DNA of 64,000 nt from NCED01 sp035493955 (GTDB lineage: Bacteria > Pseudomonadota > Alphaproteobacteria > Caulobacterales > Caulobacteraceae), in the NCBI GenBank assembly GCA_035493955.1, contig DATJHI010000023.1, positions 62,001-126,000 of the forward strand, in the 5' to 3' direction. Under the pieces are notes generated by a model. The model had not been told where the DNA came from, ran no database searches, and saw only the letters and a program-made list of their open reading frames with translations. This document shows, in pieces, positions 8,064 through 16,529 of this stretch (positions are counted from its first letter, which is position 1; every line of letters starts with the position of its first letter). Both the position numbers and the translations under genes were made by a program.

Positions 8064-9323
8064 ATGTCGGCTGCTTCCCCGGCCCTCAAAGTCATCGCGG
8101 TCAAAGACGAGCCGCACCCGCTCGACCTTGGCGCGAGCGCCCTGTTCGAGCTGATCGGCAATTCGCCGCTGGTCGCCGAAGGCAAGGCCCTGCTGGTGTC
8201 GATCGATCCGATCAAGACCGCGCTCGGCATCCGCTGGGACGCCCGGCGCGAACACATCCATGAGGTGGTCGAGCGGCATTTCCGCAAACACCTGTCCGAC
8301 AGCGACATCCTGTTGCAGGCCAGCGAAACCCACATCCTGGTGGGGACGCCGGAAAAGTCGGCCATGGTGGCCCAGGCGGTCTGCTACCGGGCGCTGAAGG
8401 AGGTGCTGACCCATTTCCTGGGGGCGGTGGATCCGGCGAACCTGCGGGTCAACCTGGTCACCGAACTGACCGGAGACCACATCGCGGTCCGACCCGTCAG
8501 CGCCGCCGAGTTGGAAAAGGCCGACGCCGAAGCCGTCTTCGCCCCGCCGCCCGTCCCGGGCGGGAACGGCGAAGCCTCCGCCCTCAACAGCCTGAAGGCG
8601 TGGCCGCTCAAAAGCGCCGACGGGCGGCAGTTGAGGGTCTCCTTCGCCGTCGACCCGGTGATCGATCTGCGCAGCGGAAACGTCGCCGGCCATCGGGTGG
8701 AGTCCCGTATCCTGGACCTCGAACGCGGCTCCGAGCTGGGCCCGGCCGAACGGCGCGCGCTGCTGCCGCCCGACTTCGCGCGGATCGACCTGGCCGCCCT
8801 GGCCCGCGGCATGTCGCAGCTCACCGAGCGGGACGCCGGCCGCCCCAGCCTGGTGATGCAGTTGTCGTTCGTCGGCCTGAGCAACCGGCGCGCCAGCACC
8901 GCCATCTTCGAGCACGCCCGGGCCGTGGAGCATGTGCTCAAGCGGGCGGTGGTCTGCGAACTGGTCGATATCGAAGAAGGCATACCGGCCGGACGGTTGG
9001 CGGAAATGACCGCCCTGGTCCGCCCTTTTTTCCGCGCCGTCTGGGTCCAGGTGGAGCCCAATCGTGCGCTCATCGGGGCGTGCAAGGAGGCCAGGGCCAC
9101 CGGCCTGACGGTGAGGGCAGGGGCGTTCGGCGAGGACAACCGGTCCATCGCCCTCGGTCTGCGCCGGTTCATGAAAATGGCGGAGGGCGCGGCGCCGGCC
9201 CTGACCGTGACCAGCCTGCCGGCCCGGGAGCTGCTGATGGAGGCCATGGCCATGGGCTTCAGCCACGCGACGCTGCGCGTTCCCAATCCCTCCGCGGCGG
9301 AGTCGCCGACCGTCGGCGACTAG
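8064..9323 (+). CDS. degenerate GGDEF/EAL-like signalling protein
   Basis: A 419-residue cytoplasmic protein without membrane segments. The second half (from about residue 190) begins VDPVIDLRSGNVAGHRVESR, which mirrors the opening of EAL phosphodiesterase domains, where E-A-L becomes V-E-S. Later segments FVGLSNRRAS, ELVDIEEGIPAG and VEPNRALIGACKEA follow the EAL barrel pattern without its catalytic acids. The first half (KALLVSIDPIKTALGIRWDA ... DILLQASETHILVG) resembles a degenerate GGDEF or PAS-like fold. It likely senses or scaffolds rather than degrades c-di-GMP. Such proteins are common in Caulobacterales; the domain call rests on pattern reading only. Confidence 0.55.
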   Translation: MSAASPALKVIAVKDEPHPLDLGASALFELIGNSPLVAEGKALLVSIDPIKTALGIRWDARREHIHEVVERHFRKHLSDSDILLQASETHILVGTPEKSAMVAQAVCYRALKEVLTHFLGAVDPANLRVNLVTELTGDHIAVRPVSAAELEKADAEAVFAPPPVPGGNGEASALNSLKAWPLKSADGRQLRVSFAVDPVIDLRSGNVAGHRVESRILDLERGSELGPAERRALLPPDFARIDLAALARGMSQLTERDAGRPSLVMQLSFVGLSNRRASTAIFEHARAVEHVLKRAVVCELVDIEEGIPAGRLAEMTALVRPFFRAVWVQVEPNRALIGACKEARATGLTVRAGAFGEDNRSIALGLRRFMKMAEGAAPALTVTSLPARELLMEAMAMGFSHATLRVPNPSAAESPTVGD

Positions 9324-9475
9324 GACGCGTCAGGCCCGAAAGGTCCGGGCGACGGCGGGCGGCGCTGCTGCGTCTTCCATGTCAGCGACTGATGAAATAC
9401 GCTGAGGCCCTGGCGGGGTTATGGTTCGGCTCGCCTGCGTCGCTCCAAGACCAATACCGATAGGGAAGAAAACAC

Positions 9476-10678
9476 GTGAAGCGATACCTAGCGCCGACGC
9501 TCGCCGGCCTGGCCCTGGCGTCGGCGACCGCCGCCGCGGCGCAGGACGTCACCATCGCCAACGCCCGGATCATCGTCTCCAACGGGACGGTGATCGAACG
9601 AGGCTCGATCGTCGTCCGGGGCGGCAGGATCGCTTCGGTCACGACCGGTGCGGCTCCGGCCGGCGCCGGCGGCAAGACCATCGACGCCAGGGGCATGACC
9701 GCCATGCCCGGCTATATCGACGCCCACAAGCACATCAACACCGGGCCGGACGAAAAGGCCCAGATGCAGGACCTGATCGAGAACGGCTTCACCACCGTCC
9801 TGTCGGGGGGCGGTCCGGGCGACGGCAACCAGACCCTGATCCAGCACATCGAATCCGGGCTGATCAACGGTCCGCGGGTGCTGGCGTCCGAACGGGTCAA
9901 TCTGCGGGGCACGCCGGACGAGGCCCGCGCCGCGGTCCGGGCCATGGCCGCCAAGGGCATCCGCAACACCGGCGAGATCTCGGTCACCCCCGAGCCGGGT
10001 CCGACCGCCGCCGAGATCGAGGTGCTGAAAGCCGCCGTCGACGAGGGCGCCAAGGTCGGCGTGCAGGTCAACGTCCACGCCGTGTCGACCCCGGCGATGC
10101 TGGCGGCGACCGAGGTGGGCATCCGACGGCAGGTCCACCTGCCCAACAAGGACTTCATGGGCTACGACGACGCCGACAGGATCGTGAAGAGCGGCGTCAT
10201 CGTCCTCGACCTGATCAGCTTCGGCGCCCCGATCATCGACGTCTTCGCCAAGGACGACACGCCGCGCTTCCGCACCGGCATGCCCTGGCCGGACTCCATC
10301 GCCGGCGCCAACAGGGACGAGAGGGGCCGCGCGACCGGCACCGAGGCCGCCTACACCCTGATCAACGCCCGCCGGATCTGGGACGCCTCGAAGGGGACCG
10401 CCCTCGGCTACGGCAGCGACCAGAACTACCCCGTCAGGGCGGTGCTGGAACACGAGCTGAAGTCGCTGGCGGTCATGTTCTCCATGCAGGACATCTTCCG
10501 GATCATCGGCCCCAACACGGCCGCCTATCTCAACATGTCCGACCAGATCGGCACCCTGGAGCCGGGCAAGCGGGCGGACATCGTCCTGCTCGACGGCAAT
10601 CCGCTGGAGGACTTCCACGCCATGCTGAAGACCCGGCTGGTGCTGAAGGACGGCAAGGTGGTCGTGGACAAGCGCTGA
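9476..10678 (+). CDS. exported amidohydrolase
   Basis: A 400-residue metal-dependent amidohydrolase of the imidazolonepropionase-like group, with a signal peptide cut after AAAAQ (residue ~23). The metal motif HxH is present as DAHKH, followed by NVHAVSTP and VHLPNKDF histidines, GYGSDQNYPV (the C-terminal metal aspartate) and the LEPGKRADIVLLDGNPLEDF closing strand typical of the superfamily. It would hydrolyse a cyclic amide, lactone or dipeptide-like bond in the periplasm; the substrate is unknown. The MarR-type regulator begins 2 bases after its stop, suggesting joint expression. Confidence 0.85.
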   Translation: MKRYLAPTLAGLALASATAAAAQDVTIANARIIVSNGTVIERGSIVVRGGRIASVTTGAAPAGAGGKTIDARGMTAMPGYIDAHKHINTGPDEKAQMQDLIENGFTTVLSGGGPGDGNQTLIQHIESGLINGPRVLASERVNLRGTPDEARAAVRAMAAKGIRNTGEISVTPEPGPTAAEIEVLKAAVDEGAKVGVQVNVHAVSTPAMLAATEVGIRRQVHLPNKDFMGYDDADRIVKSGVIVLDLISFGAPIIDVFAKDDTPRFRTGMPWPDSIAGANRDERGRATGTEAAYTLINARRIWDASKGTALGYGSDQNYPVRAVLEHELKSLAVMFSMQDIFRIIGPNTAAYLNMSDQIGTLEPGKRADIVLLDGNPLEDFHAMLKTRLVLKDGKVVVDKR

Positions 10679-10679
10679 G

Positions 10680-11225
10680 GTGGCGGACGTTGCAATCGCC
10701 CCGCCGCCCCCTCACCCTGAGCTGATGGACGAACCGGTGAAACGACAGGTCGGGACAGACGGCGATTCTGGGGAACGCCCGACGGCGGACTTCACGCGGT
10801 CCTTGCCGATGGCGCTCCTGCGGGCGCGCGAGGCGGTGATGGCGCGGGTGCGGCCGGCGCTGCGGGCCCATGGGGTCAGCGAGCAGCAGTGGCGGGTCCT
10901 GCGGACCCTGGCCGACAGCGAGGGCCTGGAGGCGACCCAACTGGCCCGCCGGGTCTTCCTTTTGCGCCCGAGCCTGACGCGGATCGTGCGCGACCTGCAG
11001 GCGCGAGGCCTGGTCGGGCGCCGCCCCACCGGCCCCACCCTGCGCCGCAGCCTGCTGTTCATCACCGAGGCGGGGTTCGCCCTGATTGCCGAGACCGCAC
11101 CCGACGCCGCCCGCGCCAATGCCGAAATCCGGGCCCTTCTGGGCGAAGACCAGCTCGACGTGCTGAAGCAGGCCCTGTTTTCGCTGGAGGCGGTGCTGAC
11201 CGGCGGGTCCAAGCCGCCCGCGTAG
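10680..11225 (+). CDS. MarR-family regulator, HpaR-like
   Basis: A 181-residue winged-helix repressor. The core TRSLPMALLRAREAVMARVR followed by HGVSEQQWRVLRTLADSEGL matches the HpaR group, which represses homoprotocatechuate (4-hydroxyphenylacetate) catabolism. The recognition helix is near LARRVFLLRPSLTRIVRDL. The frame opens at a GTG (10680); an in-frame ATG at 10725 gives a start closer to family length and may be the true one. It is the only MarR regulator in the window and lies next to an exported amidohydrolase and MFS carrier, so it may control them or the catabolic cluster downstream; the effector is unknown. Confidence 0.8.
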   Translation: MADVAIAPPPPHPELMDEPVKRQVGTDGDSGERPTADFTRSLPMALLRAREAVMARVRPALRAHGVSEQQWRVLRTLADSEGLEATQLARRVFLLRPSLTRIVRDLQARGLVGRRPTGPTLRRSLLFITEAGFALIAETAPDAARANAEIRALLGEDQLDVLKQALFSLEAVLTGGSKPPA

Positions 11226-11242
11226 TCGGGTTCCGGCGCCGC

Positions 11243-12535
11243 TCAGCCTGGGGCGGGGGAGGGGACGGCGGCTAGCAGCGCATCCCCCTCCGATTGGCGT
11301 CGGCGCAGGGACTTGAGCACCCATAGCGCTAGGGCCGCGGCGGTCAGGTCGAGCAGGGCGACGATGACGAAAACCGGAGGCCAGGAGCCGGCCTGCTCGT
11401 AGGCGAAGGCGGCCAGGGGACCGCCCAGGATCGAGGAGACGGCGATGGAGGCGAACAGGAAGCCGAAGTTGTCGGCCGAATGGCGGGCGCCGAACATGTC
11501 CGTCAGCGCCGCGGGGAACAGGGAGAAGATCTCCCCCCAACCGAAGAAGACCACCCCGGAGAGGACGACGAACAGCACCGGGTTGGACCCGAACGCCAGC
11601 AGCAGCAGGATCGAGGCCGCTTCCAGGGTGAAGGCTATGGCCATGGCGTTCTCGCGGCCGATCCTGTCCGAGAGCCAGCCGAACAGGGGACGGGTGGCGC
11701 CGTTGGCGATGCGGTCGAGGGTCAGAGCCAGAGGCAGGGCGCCCATGCCCAGCACCAGGGTGGTCGGGCCTATGCCGAAGCTTTTGCCGAACACCGCCAT
11801 CTGCGAGATCACCATCAGTCCGCCGACGCCGACCATGGTCATCATCGCGAACAGCAGCCAGAAGCTGGGGGTCTTCAGCATCTGGGTCGGGGTGTAGTGA
11901 CGCCCGCCTGCCGAGCCGTCCGCGGCCGGTGCGAGCAGGATCTCCCCCGGGGGCTTCTTCATGCCCACGGCCGCGGCGATGCAGACGGCGCCGATCACCG
12001 CGCCGTAGACCATCAGGGCGTAGCGGAAACCGTGGGCCTTGATCGCGGCGTCGATGGGAAAGGTGGTGAGGATGGCGCCGAAGCCGTAGCTGCCCGCCGC
12101 CATGCCGACGGCGAAGCCGCGCCGGTCAGGAAACCACTTGGCCATCAGGTCGACCACGGCGACGAAGACCAGGCCGACCCCCACGCCGCTCGCCACCCCA
12201 TAGGTGAGGTACATAAGGGCAAGGTCGGTGATGAAGGACGAACTGATCCAGCTCAACCCGATCAGGACCCCGCCGACGGCGACCAGCCGGTTCGGGCGGA
12301 TGCGGGTGGCGAAATAGCCGTGGATGGGTCCCAGGCCCGCCTGGCAGAACCCGAAGATGGCGATGGTCGTCTGCAGGGCCGCCAGCGACACCTTCAGGTC
12401 CGACTTCATCGGGATCACGAACAGGGTCCAGACGTATTGCGGGCTGGAGATGGCCATCATGGCCGCCATCCCCAGGAACAGCTGCCACATCCGCCCCGGA
12501 GGAGCGGGCTCCAGAAGCTTCCTCGCCGTCCCCAT
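11243..12535 (-). CDS. MFS transporter, oxalate/formate antiporter-like
   Basis: A 430-residue major facilitator with twelve predicted helices. The opening SSPQYVWTLFVIPMKSDL and the FGFCQAGLGPIHGYFATRIR loop resemble the OFA (OxlT-like) subfamily, which exchanges small organic acids. The DRRGFAVGMAAGSYGFGA and GWLSDRIGRENAM loops are typical MFS signatures. It is transcribed towards the regulator gene and divergently from the dipeptidase gene at 12756. Probably takes up or exports a carboxylate connected with local catabolism; substrate unproven. Confidence 0.82.
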   Translation of the reverse strand: MGTARKLLEPAPPGRMWQLFLGMAAMMAISSPQYVWTLFVIPMKSDLKVSLAALQTTIAIFGFCQAGLGPIHGYFATRIRPNRLVAVGGVLIGLSWISSSFITDLALMYLTYGVASGVGVGLVFVAVVDLMAKWFPDRRGFAVGMAAGSYGFGAILTTFPIDAAIKAHGFRYALMVYGAVIGAVCIAAAVGMKKPPGEILLAPAADGSAGGRHYTPTQMLKTPSFWLLFAMMTMVGVGGLMVISQMAVFGKSFGIGPTTLVLGMGALPLALTLDRIANGATRPLFGWLSDRIGRENAMAIAFTLEAASILLLLAFGSNPVLFVVLSGVVFFGWGEIFSLFPAALTDMFGARHSADNFGFLFASIAVSSILGGPLAAFAYEQAGSWPPVFVIVALLDLTAAALALWVLKSLRRRQSEGDALLAAVPSPAPG

Positions 12536-12755
12536 GAGGCAGCCTTTTCTTGTTGGGGCGCCGCATCGACCGCCGTCGGGGCGACAATTTGAGAACCGGC
12601 GGCGCCGACCTTTTCGAGTGTGGTTTTGGGCCGGGGGTTCGTCAATCCGCCAGGCGCTCGCTGGAGTTCGCGCTGGTCCGGTCCACGAGCTGTTCGATTA
12701 ATCCCCGGACATGGAATATCTGGAGGTCATCCGACCTGCCAGGAGAGCCCCGCCC

Positions 12756-14003
12756 GTGATTTTCCGCACTCTCGTGGTCGCCGCCGCCCTGGCCGGCGCG
12801 CCCCTGGCCGGCGCCGCCCAGACCGCCGCCGTCAGCAAGGCCGACCGGGTCCTGCACGAGAGCCTCGTGGTCCTCGACACCCATTTCGACACCCCGGCCA
12901 ATCTGGGCCGGCCGGGATGGAACGTGATGGATCGCCATGACGTCCTGGTCGACGGCAGCCAGGTGGACTATCCGCGCCTGGTGGAAGGCGGGGTCGACGG
13001 CGGCTTCTTCGCCATCTTCACGCCCCAGGGCCAGCGCGGTCCGGATGGGGATCTGAAAGCCCGCGACGCCGCCCTCCTGCGCGGGGTCGAGATCCGCGAG
13101 ATGGTCGCGGCCCATCCCCAGGCGTTCGAGATCGCCCTCACGCCCGACCAGGCCTACGACATCGCCCGCCGCGGCAAGCGCTTCGTCTTCATCAGCATGG
13201 AGAACGGCAATCCGTTCGGCCGCGACCTGTCGCTTATGCGGACCTTCTACCAGATGGGCGTGCGGATGATCGGCCCGGTCCACTTCCAGAACAACGAACT
13301 GGGGGACAGCGCCACCGACCCGCGCGGGCCCGAGTGGGGCGGGCTTTCGCCGCTGGGCAAGCAGTTCGTGGCCGAAGCCAACCGGATGGGGATCGTCCTC
13401 GACGCCTCGCACGCCTCCGATGGGGTGGTGGACGACATGCTGGCCCTGTCGAAGGCGCCGATCATCCTGTCGCATTCGGGGTCGCGGGCGATCTACAACC
13501 ATCCGCGCAATATCGACGACGCGCACATGAAGGCCATCGCCGCCAAGGGCGGGGTGATCCAGATCAACGCCTTCTCCGACTATATGATCGACCGGCCCAA
13601 GATCCCCGAGCGGGACGCGGCCATGGCCGCCCTGGTCCGGCAGTTCGCCCAACCCGGCAAGCGGACGGAGGCGCAGGCCATCGCCCTGGTCGCCGCCCGC
13701 AAGGAGATCGACCGACGGTGGCCGGTCCCCCGGGCCAGCTTCGACGACTTCATGAAGCACATGCTGCACGCCATCCAACTGGTGGGGATCGACCACGTGG
13801 GCGTCAGCGGCGACTTCGACGGAGGCGGCGGCGTGGCGGGGTTGGACGACGTCGCCGACTATCCGAAGATCACCGCCGCCCTGTTGAAGGCCGGCTACGG
13901 CAAGGACGAGGTCGCCAAGGTCTGGGGCGGCAACGCCTTGAGGGTCATGCGCGAGGTCCAGGCCGCCGCCGACCCGGTCCCGGCGCCGCCGCCGAGCCGC
14001 TAG
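12756..14003 (+). CDS. exported membrane dipeptidase (M19)
   Basis: A 415-residue renal-dipeptidase-family metallopeptidase. The zinc ligands are visible: HxD in LDTHFDTP, the glutamate in SMENGNPF, a histidine in VLDASHASD and another in ILSHSGSRAIYNH, with substrate contacts in GIDHVGVSGDFDG. These enzymes cleave dipeptides, including those with a D-residue, in the periplasm. An ATG exists 45 bases upstream (12711), but the GTG at 12756 is preceded by AGGAGAG at a 9-base spacing and directly starts a clean signal peptide (MIFRTLVVAAALAGAPLAG), so GTG is chosen. Confidence 0.87.
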   Translation: MIFRTLVVAAALAGAPLAGAAQTAAVSKADRVLHESLVVLDTHFDTPANLGRPGWNVMDRHDVLVDGSQVDYPRLVEGGVDGGFFAIFTPQGQRGPDGDLKARDAALLRGVEIREMVAAHPQAFEIALTPDQAYDIARRGKRFVFISMENGNPFGRDLSLMRTFYQMGVRMIGPVHFQNNELGDSATDPRGPEWGGLSPLGKQFVAEANRMGIVLDASHASDGVVDDMLALSKAPIILSHSGSRAIYNHPRNIDDAHMKAIAAKGGVIQINAFSDYMIDRPKIPERDAAMAALVRQFAQPGKRTEAQAIALVAARKEIDRRWPVPRASFDDFMKHMLHAIQLVGIDHVGVSGDFDGGGGVAGLDDVADYPKITAALLKAGYGKDEVAKVWGGNALRVMREVQAAADPVPAPPPSR

Positions 14004-14033
14004 ATAGCCCCCAGTCGATGACGATCTTCATCA

Positions 14034-14061
14034 TCCCCGTTTGCCTCGGGGAAATTTTGCT
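14034..14061 (+). terminator. possible intrinsic terminator after the dipeptidase gene
   Basis: A 6-base-pair TCCCCG/CGGGGA stem (14034-14039 with 14047-14052) with a 7-base loop, followed by AATTTTGCTTT. The T-run is interrupted, so termination strength is uncertain. It separates the dipeptidase gene from the UbiD gene. Confidence 0.45.
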
Positions 14062-14130
14062 TTAACCGGTCAACCAGGGACAGCACGGCGGACCATAACC
14101 GCCAAGGATCAACGCCAGGAAGTCAGCCTC

Positions 14131-15603
14131 ATGACGAATCGGAAAACGCCAGAGCCCGCTTTTGCCGACACCCGACCGCAGCACGAAGACCTGCGTGACC
14201 TGCTGGTCGATTTCGAGCGGATGGGCGAGCTGGTCAAGATCGACGGCGCGGACAGCCACCTGGAGCTGAGCGCACTGGCCGAGACGGTGACCTCGCGCTA
14301 TCCCGGCGTCGAGCCGACCCTGCTGTTCGACGAGATCAAGGGCTACCCGAAGGGGTTCCGGGTGCTCGCCGGCGCCGCCAATTCCTACAAGCGCCTGGCC
14401 CATGTGCTGGGCCTGCCCGAGCCCCAGGGCCGCATGGATTTCGTCCGCGCCTACAAGGCCCGGATGAAGCACAAGTTCGAGATGATCCCGCCCCGCGTGG
14501 TCGAGACCGGGCCGGTGCTGCAGAACGTCATGCGCGACGACGAGGTCGACCTGACCAAATTTCCCGCCCCCTTCGTCCACGAGCTGGACCGGGAGCGCTA
14601 CATCGGCACCGAGGACCTCGTCATCATGCGCGATCCCGATACGGGATGGGTCAACCTCGGGACCTACCGCATCGCCGTGCACACCAAGAACACCGTCGGC
14701 ATCTGGATCTCCCCCGGCAAGCACGGCCGGCTGATCCGCGACAAGTACTTCTCGCGGGGGCTGCCCTGTCCGATCGCGATCTCCTGCGGCCAGGACCCGC
14801 TGCTCTACCTGTCGGCCAATTCCGAGATCGCCGAGGGGGTCTCCGAATACGATCACGCCGGCGGCCAGCGCGGGCGCCCCTTCGACGTGGTCAAGAGCGA
14901 GGTCCACGGCCTGCCGATTCCCGCCTCGGCCGAGATCGTGCTGGAAGGGGAGATGCTTCCGGACGAAACGGCCCTCGAAGGCCCGTTCGGCGAGTTCATG
15001 GGCTACTACGCCAGCGAGGCGAGCGAGGAGCCGCTCATCCGGATCAAGCGGGTCTACTTCCGCAACGACCCGATCATGACCCTGGCCATTCCGGCGCGGC
15101 CGCCGGCGAACTTCACGGTGGTGCGGGCCGCGACCAAGGCCTCGATGATCTGGGACGAGTGCGAGAAGGCGGGGCTGTCGGGCATCCGGGGGGTCTGGTG
15201 CCACGAGGCGGCGGCCGGGCGGCTGTTCAACGTCATCTCGATCGAACAGAAGTATCCGGGCCACGCCAAGCAGGCCGGCATGTTGGCCGCCAACTGCCAA
15301 GCCGGCAACTACGCCGGGCGCTGGACCGTGGTGGTCGACCACGACATCGATCCGTCGAACATCCACGACGTGATCTGGGCGATGTCCACGCGCTGCGACC
15401 CGCCCAACGACATCGACTATATCCGCCGGGCCTGGAGCACCCCGCTCGACCCCATGCTGACCGGGCCGCCGTGGGAGAACAACCGGGCCGTGGTGGACGC
15501 CTGCCGCCCCTGGGGCCGCCAGTTCCCGCCCGTGGCCGAGGCCAGCCCGGAACTGAAGGCGCAGGTCATGAGCAAGTGGCCGCACCTGTTCGCAAGGACC
15601 TAG
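14131..15603 (+). CDS. ubiD: UbiD-family prenylated-FMN decarboxylase, copy 1
   Basis: A 490-residue decarboxylase of usual UbiD length. The family residues are visible: N175 and R180 in NLGTYR, and E283 and E288 in EGPFGEFMGYY, matching the Asn/Arg/Glu/Glu set of fungal Fdc1. Members remove or add CO2 on aromatic or unsaturated acids using prenylated FMN made by UbiX, encoded at 18103. A closely similar paralogue of equal length lies at 24977. It is transcribed away from the rest of the catabolic block. A start upstream at a TTG is possible but the ATG fits the family. Its TAG stop codon lies inside a palindromic repeat, and the last residues (FART) differ from the paralogue (FP). Confidence 0.92.
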   Translation: MTNRKTPEPAFADTRPQHEDLRDLLVDFERMGELVKIDGADSHLELSALAETVTSRYPGVEPTLLFDEIKGYPKGFRVLAGAANSYKRLAHVLGLPEPQGRMDFVRAYKARMKHKFEMIPPRVVETGPVLQNVMRDDEVDLTKFPAPFVHELDRERYIGTEDLVIMRDPDTGWVNLGTYRIAVHTKNTVGIWISPGKHGRLIRDKYFSRGLPCPIAISCGQDPLLYLSANSEIAEGVSEYDHAGGQRGRPFDVVKSEVHGLPIPASAEIVLEGEMLPDETALEGPFGEFMGYYASEASEEPLIRIKRVYFRNDPIMTLAIPARPPANFTVVRAATKASMIWDECEKAGLSGIRGVWCHEAAAGRLFNVISIEQKYPGHAKQAGMLAANCQAGNYAGRWTVVVDHDIDPSNIHDVIWAMSTRCDPPNDIDYIRRAWSTPLDPMLTGPPWENNRAVVDACRPWGRQFPPVAEASPELKAQVMSKWPHLFART

Positions 15604-15675
15604 TGTGGCGATTCAGAAATTCGCCCCCGTCGATGGCAGGCGTTGTGCGAATTTCTGAATCTCCAGCCACACTAG
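15600..15675. repeat. CTAGTGTG palindromic element 1
   Basis: A long imperfect inverted repeat. The left arm starts CTAGTGTGGCGATTCAGAAA and the right arm is its complement ending CCACACTAG, with one arm carrying a 4-base insert (TGGA). The loop is about 22 bases. A second element with the same CTAGTGTG termini but a different inner arm starts 12 bases later. Together they lie between convergent genes and may also end transcription from both sides. The layout suggests a small non-autonomous mobile or REP-like family. Confidence 0.75.
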
Positions 15676-15687
15676 AAGCCTTTGACT

Positions 15688-15764
15688 CTAGTGTGCTTCT
15701 TTGAATTTGAAGTTCGCAACCCGCACGATCCATCCGCTGGCGAACTTCAAATTCAGCACACTAG
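15688..15764. repeat. CTAGTGTG palindromic element 2
   Basis: The left arm starts CTAGTGTGCTTCTTTGAATT and reads into GAAGTTCGC; the right arm is GCGAACTTCAAATTC followed by AGCACACTAG. Here the left arm carries the extra bases (TTCTT), mirroring the bulge in element 1. Termini and overall length (77 versus 76 bases) match element 1, while the inner arm sequences differ. It ends 7 bases before the stop of the esterase gene. Confidence 0.75.
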
Positions 15765-15770
15765 CCCGGC

Positions 15771-16496
15771 CTATTCCCGGGTGACGGACCGGAGCAGGTC
15801 CCCGGCCAGCCGGACGCCGCGCTCGTCTATGCCGTGGCCAAGGCCGGGCAGCATATGGGCCTGGACCGGCGCGCCGATCTGCCTGAGCAGGTCCATGGCC
15901 TTCTGCTGGGCGCCCGCGGCCACCATCGGGTCCTGGTCGCCCTGGATGAGCAGCACCGGCGGACGGCGCCCCGTCCGCGGCAGGCCCTCGGCCGCCAGGT
16001 TCGCGCCGGAGAAGGCGATCACGGCCGCCGGCGGGGTCGCCCGCCGCAGGCCGGTGTTGAGGGCCACGCTGGTGCCCTGGCTGAAGCCCAGCAGGATCAG
16101 GCGCTCGGGGCCAAGCCCATACCGGGCGAGCTCGGCCTCGATGAACGCATCCAGGGCCGGACCGCCCCCGGCCGCGGCCCGGCGGGCGCGATCGGCGTCG
16201 CGGTTCCCGGTCTGGGGCTGGGGGGCGGACCAGCTGTAGCCGCCGCCCACCGCGAACGGGCCGTTGGGGGCGGCGAAGGCGGCCGTCGGCGCATAAGCCT
16301 GGAAGGCCGGCGCCAGTCCCGCCATGTCCGCGCCGTCGCTGCCGAAGCCGTGCAGCAGCACCACCAGGAACCTGGCCGGCGACCGCGTCGGAGGTCGCCT
16401 CGGGCCATCCAGCCGCTGCGGACCGGCCGCCGCCCACGCGAGCGAACCGCCGAAGAGCGTCGCGGCCGCCCCGATCCCGAATGCGCGTCGATGCAC
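15771..16496 (-). CDS. exported alpha/beta-hydrolase, carboxylesterase type
   Basis: A 241-residue serine hydrolase of the phospholipase/carboxylesterase group. HGFGSDG forms the oxyanion loop, GFSQGT carries the nucleophile serine, GDQDPMV the acid and GLGHGID the histidine. The N-terminus MHRRAFGIGAAATLFGG resembles a Tat-type signal with paired arginines. It would hydrolyse short esters outside the cytoplasm. It is the last gene before the palindromic repeats and follows the aromatic acid transporter by 33 bases, so it may release an aromatic acid from an ester for import; that is inference. Confidence 0.82.
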   Translation of the reverse strand: MHRRAFGIGAAATLFGGSLAWAAAGPQRLDGPRRPPTRSPARFLVVLLHGFGSDGADMAGLAPAFQAYAPTAAFAAPNGPFAVGGGYSWSAPQPQTGNRDADRARRAAAGGGPALDAFIEAELARYGLGPERLILLGFSQGTSVALNTGLRRATPPAAVIAFSGANLAAEGLPRTGRRPPVLLIQGDQDPMVAAGAQQKAMDLLRQIGAPVQAHMLPGLGHGIDERGVRLAGDLLRSVTRE

Positions 16497-16529
16497 GTTC
16501 GGCTCCCTTCGCCCGTCGCGGCCCGGCCG

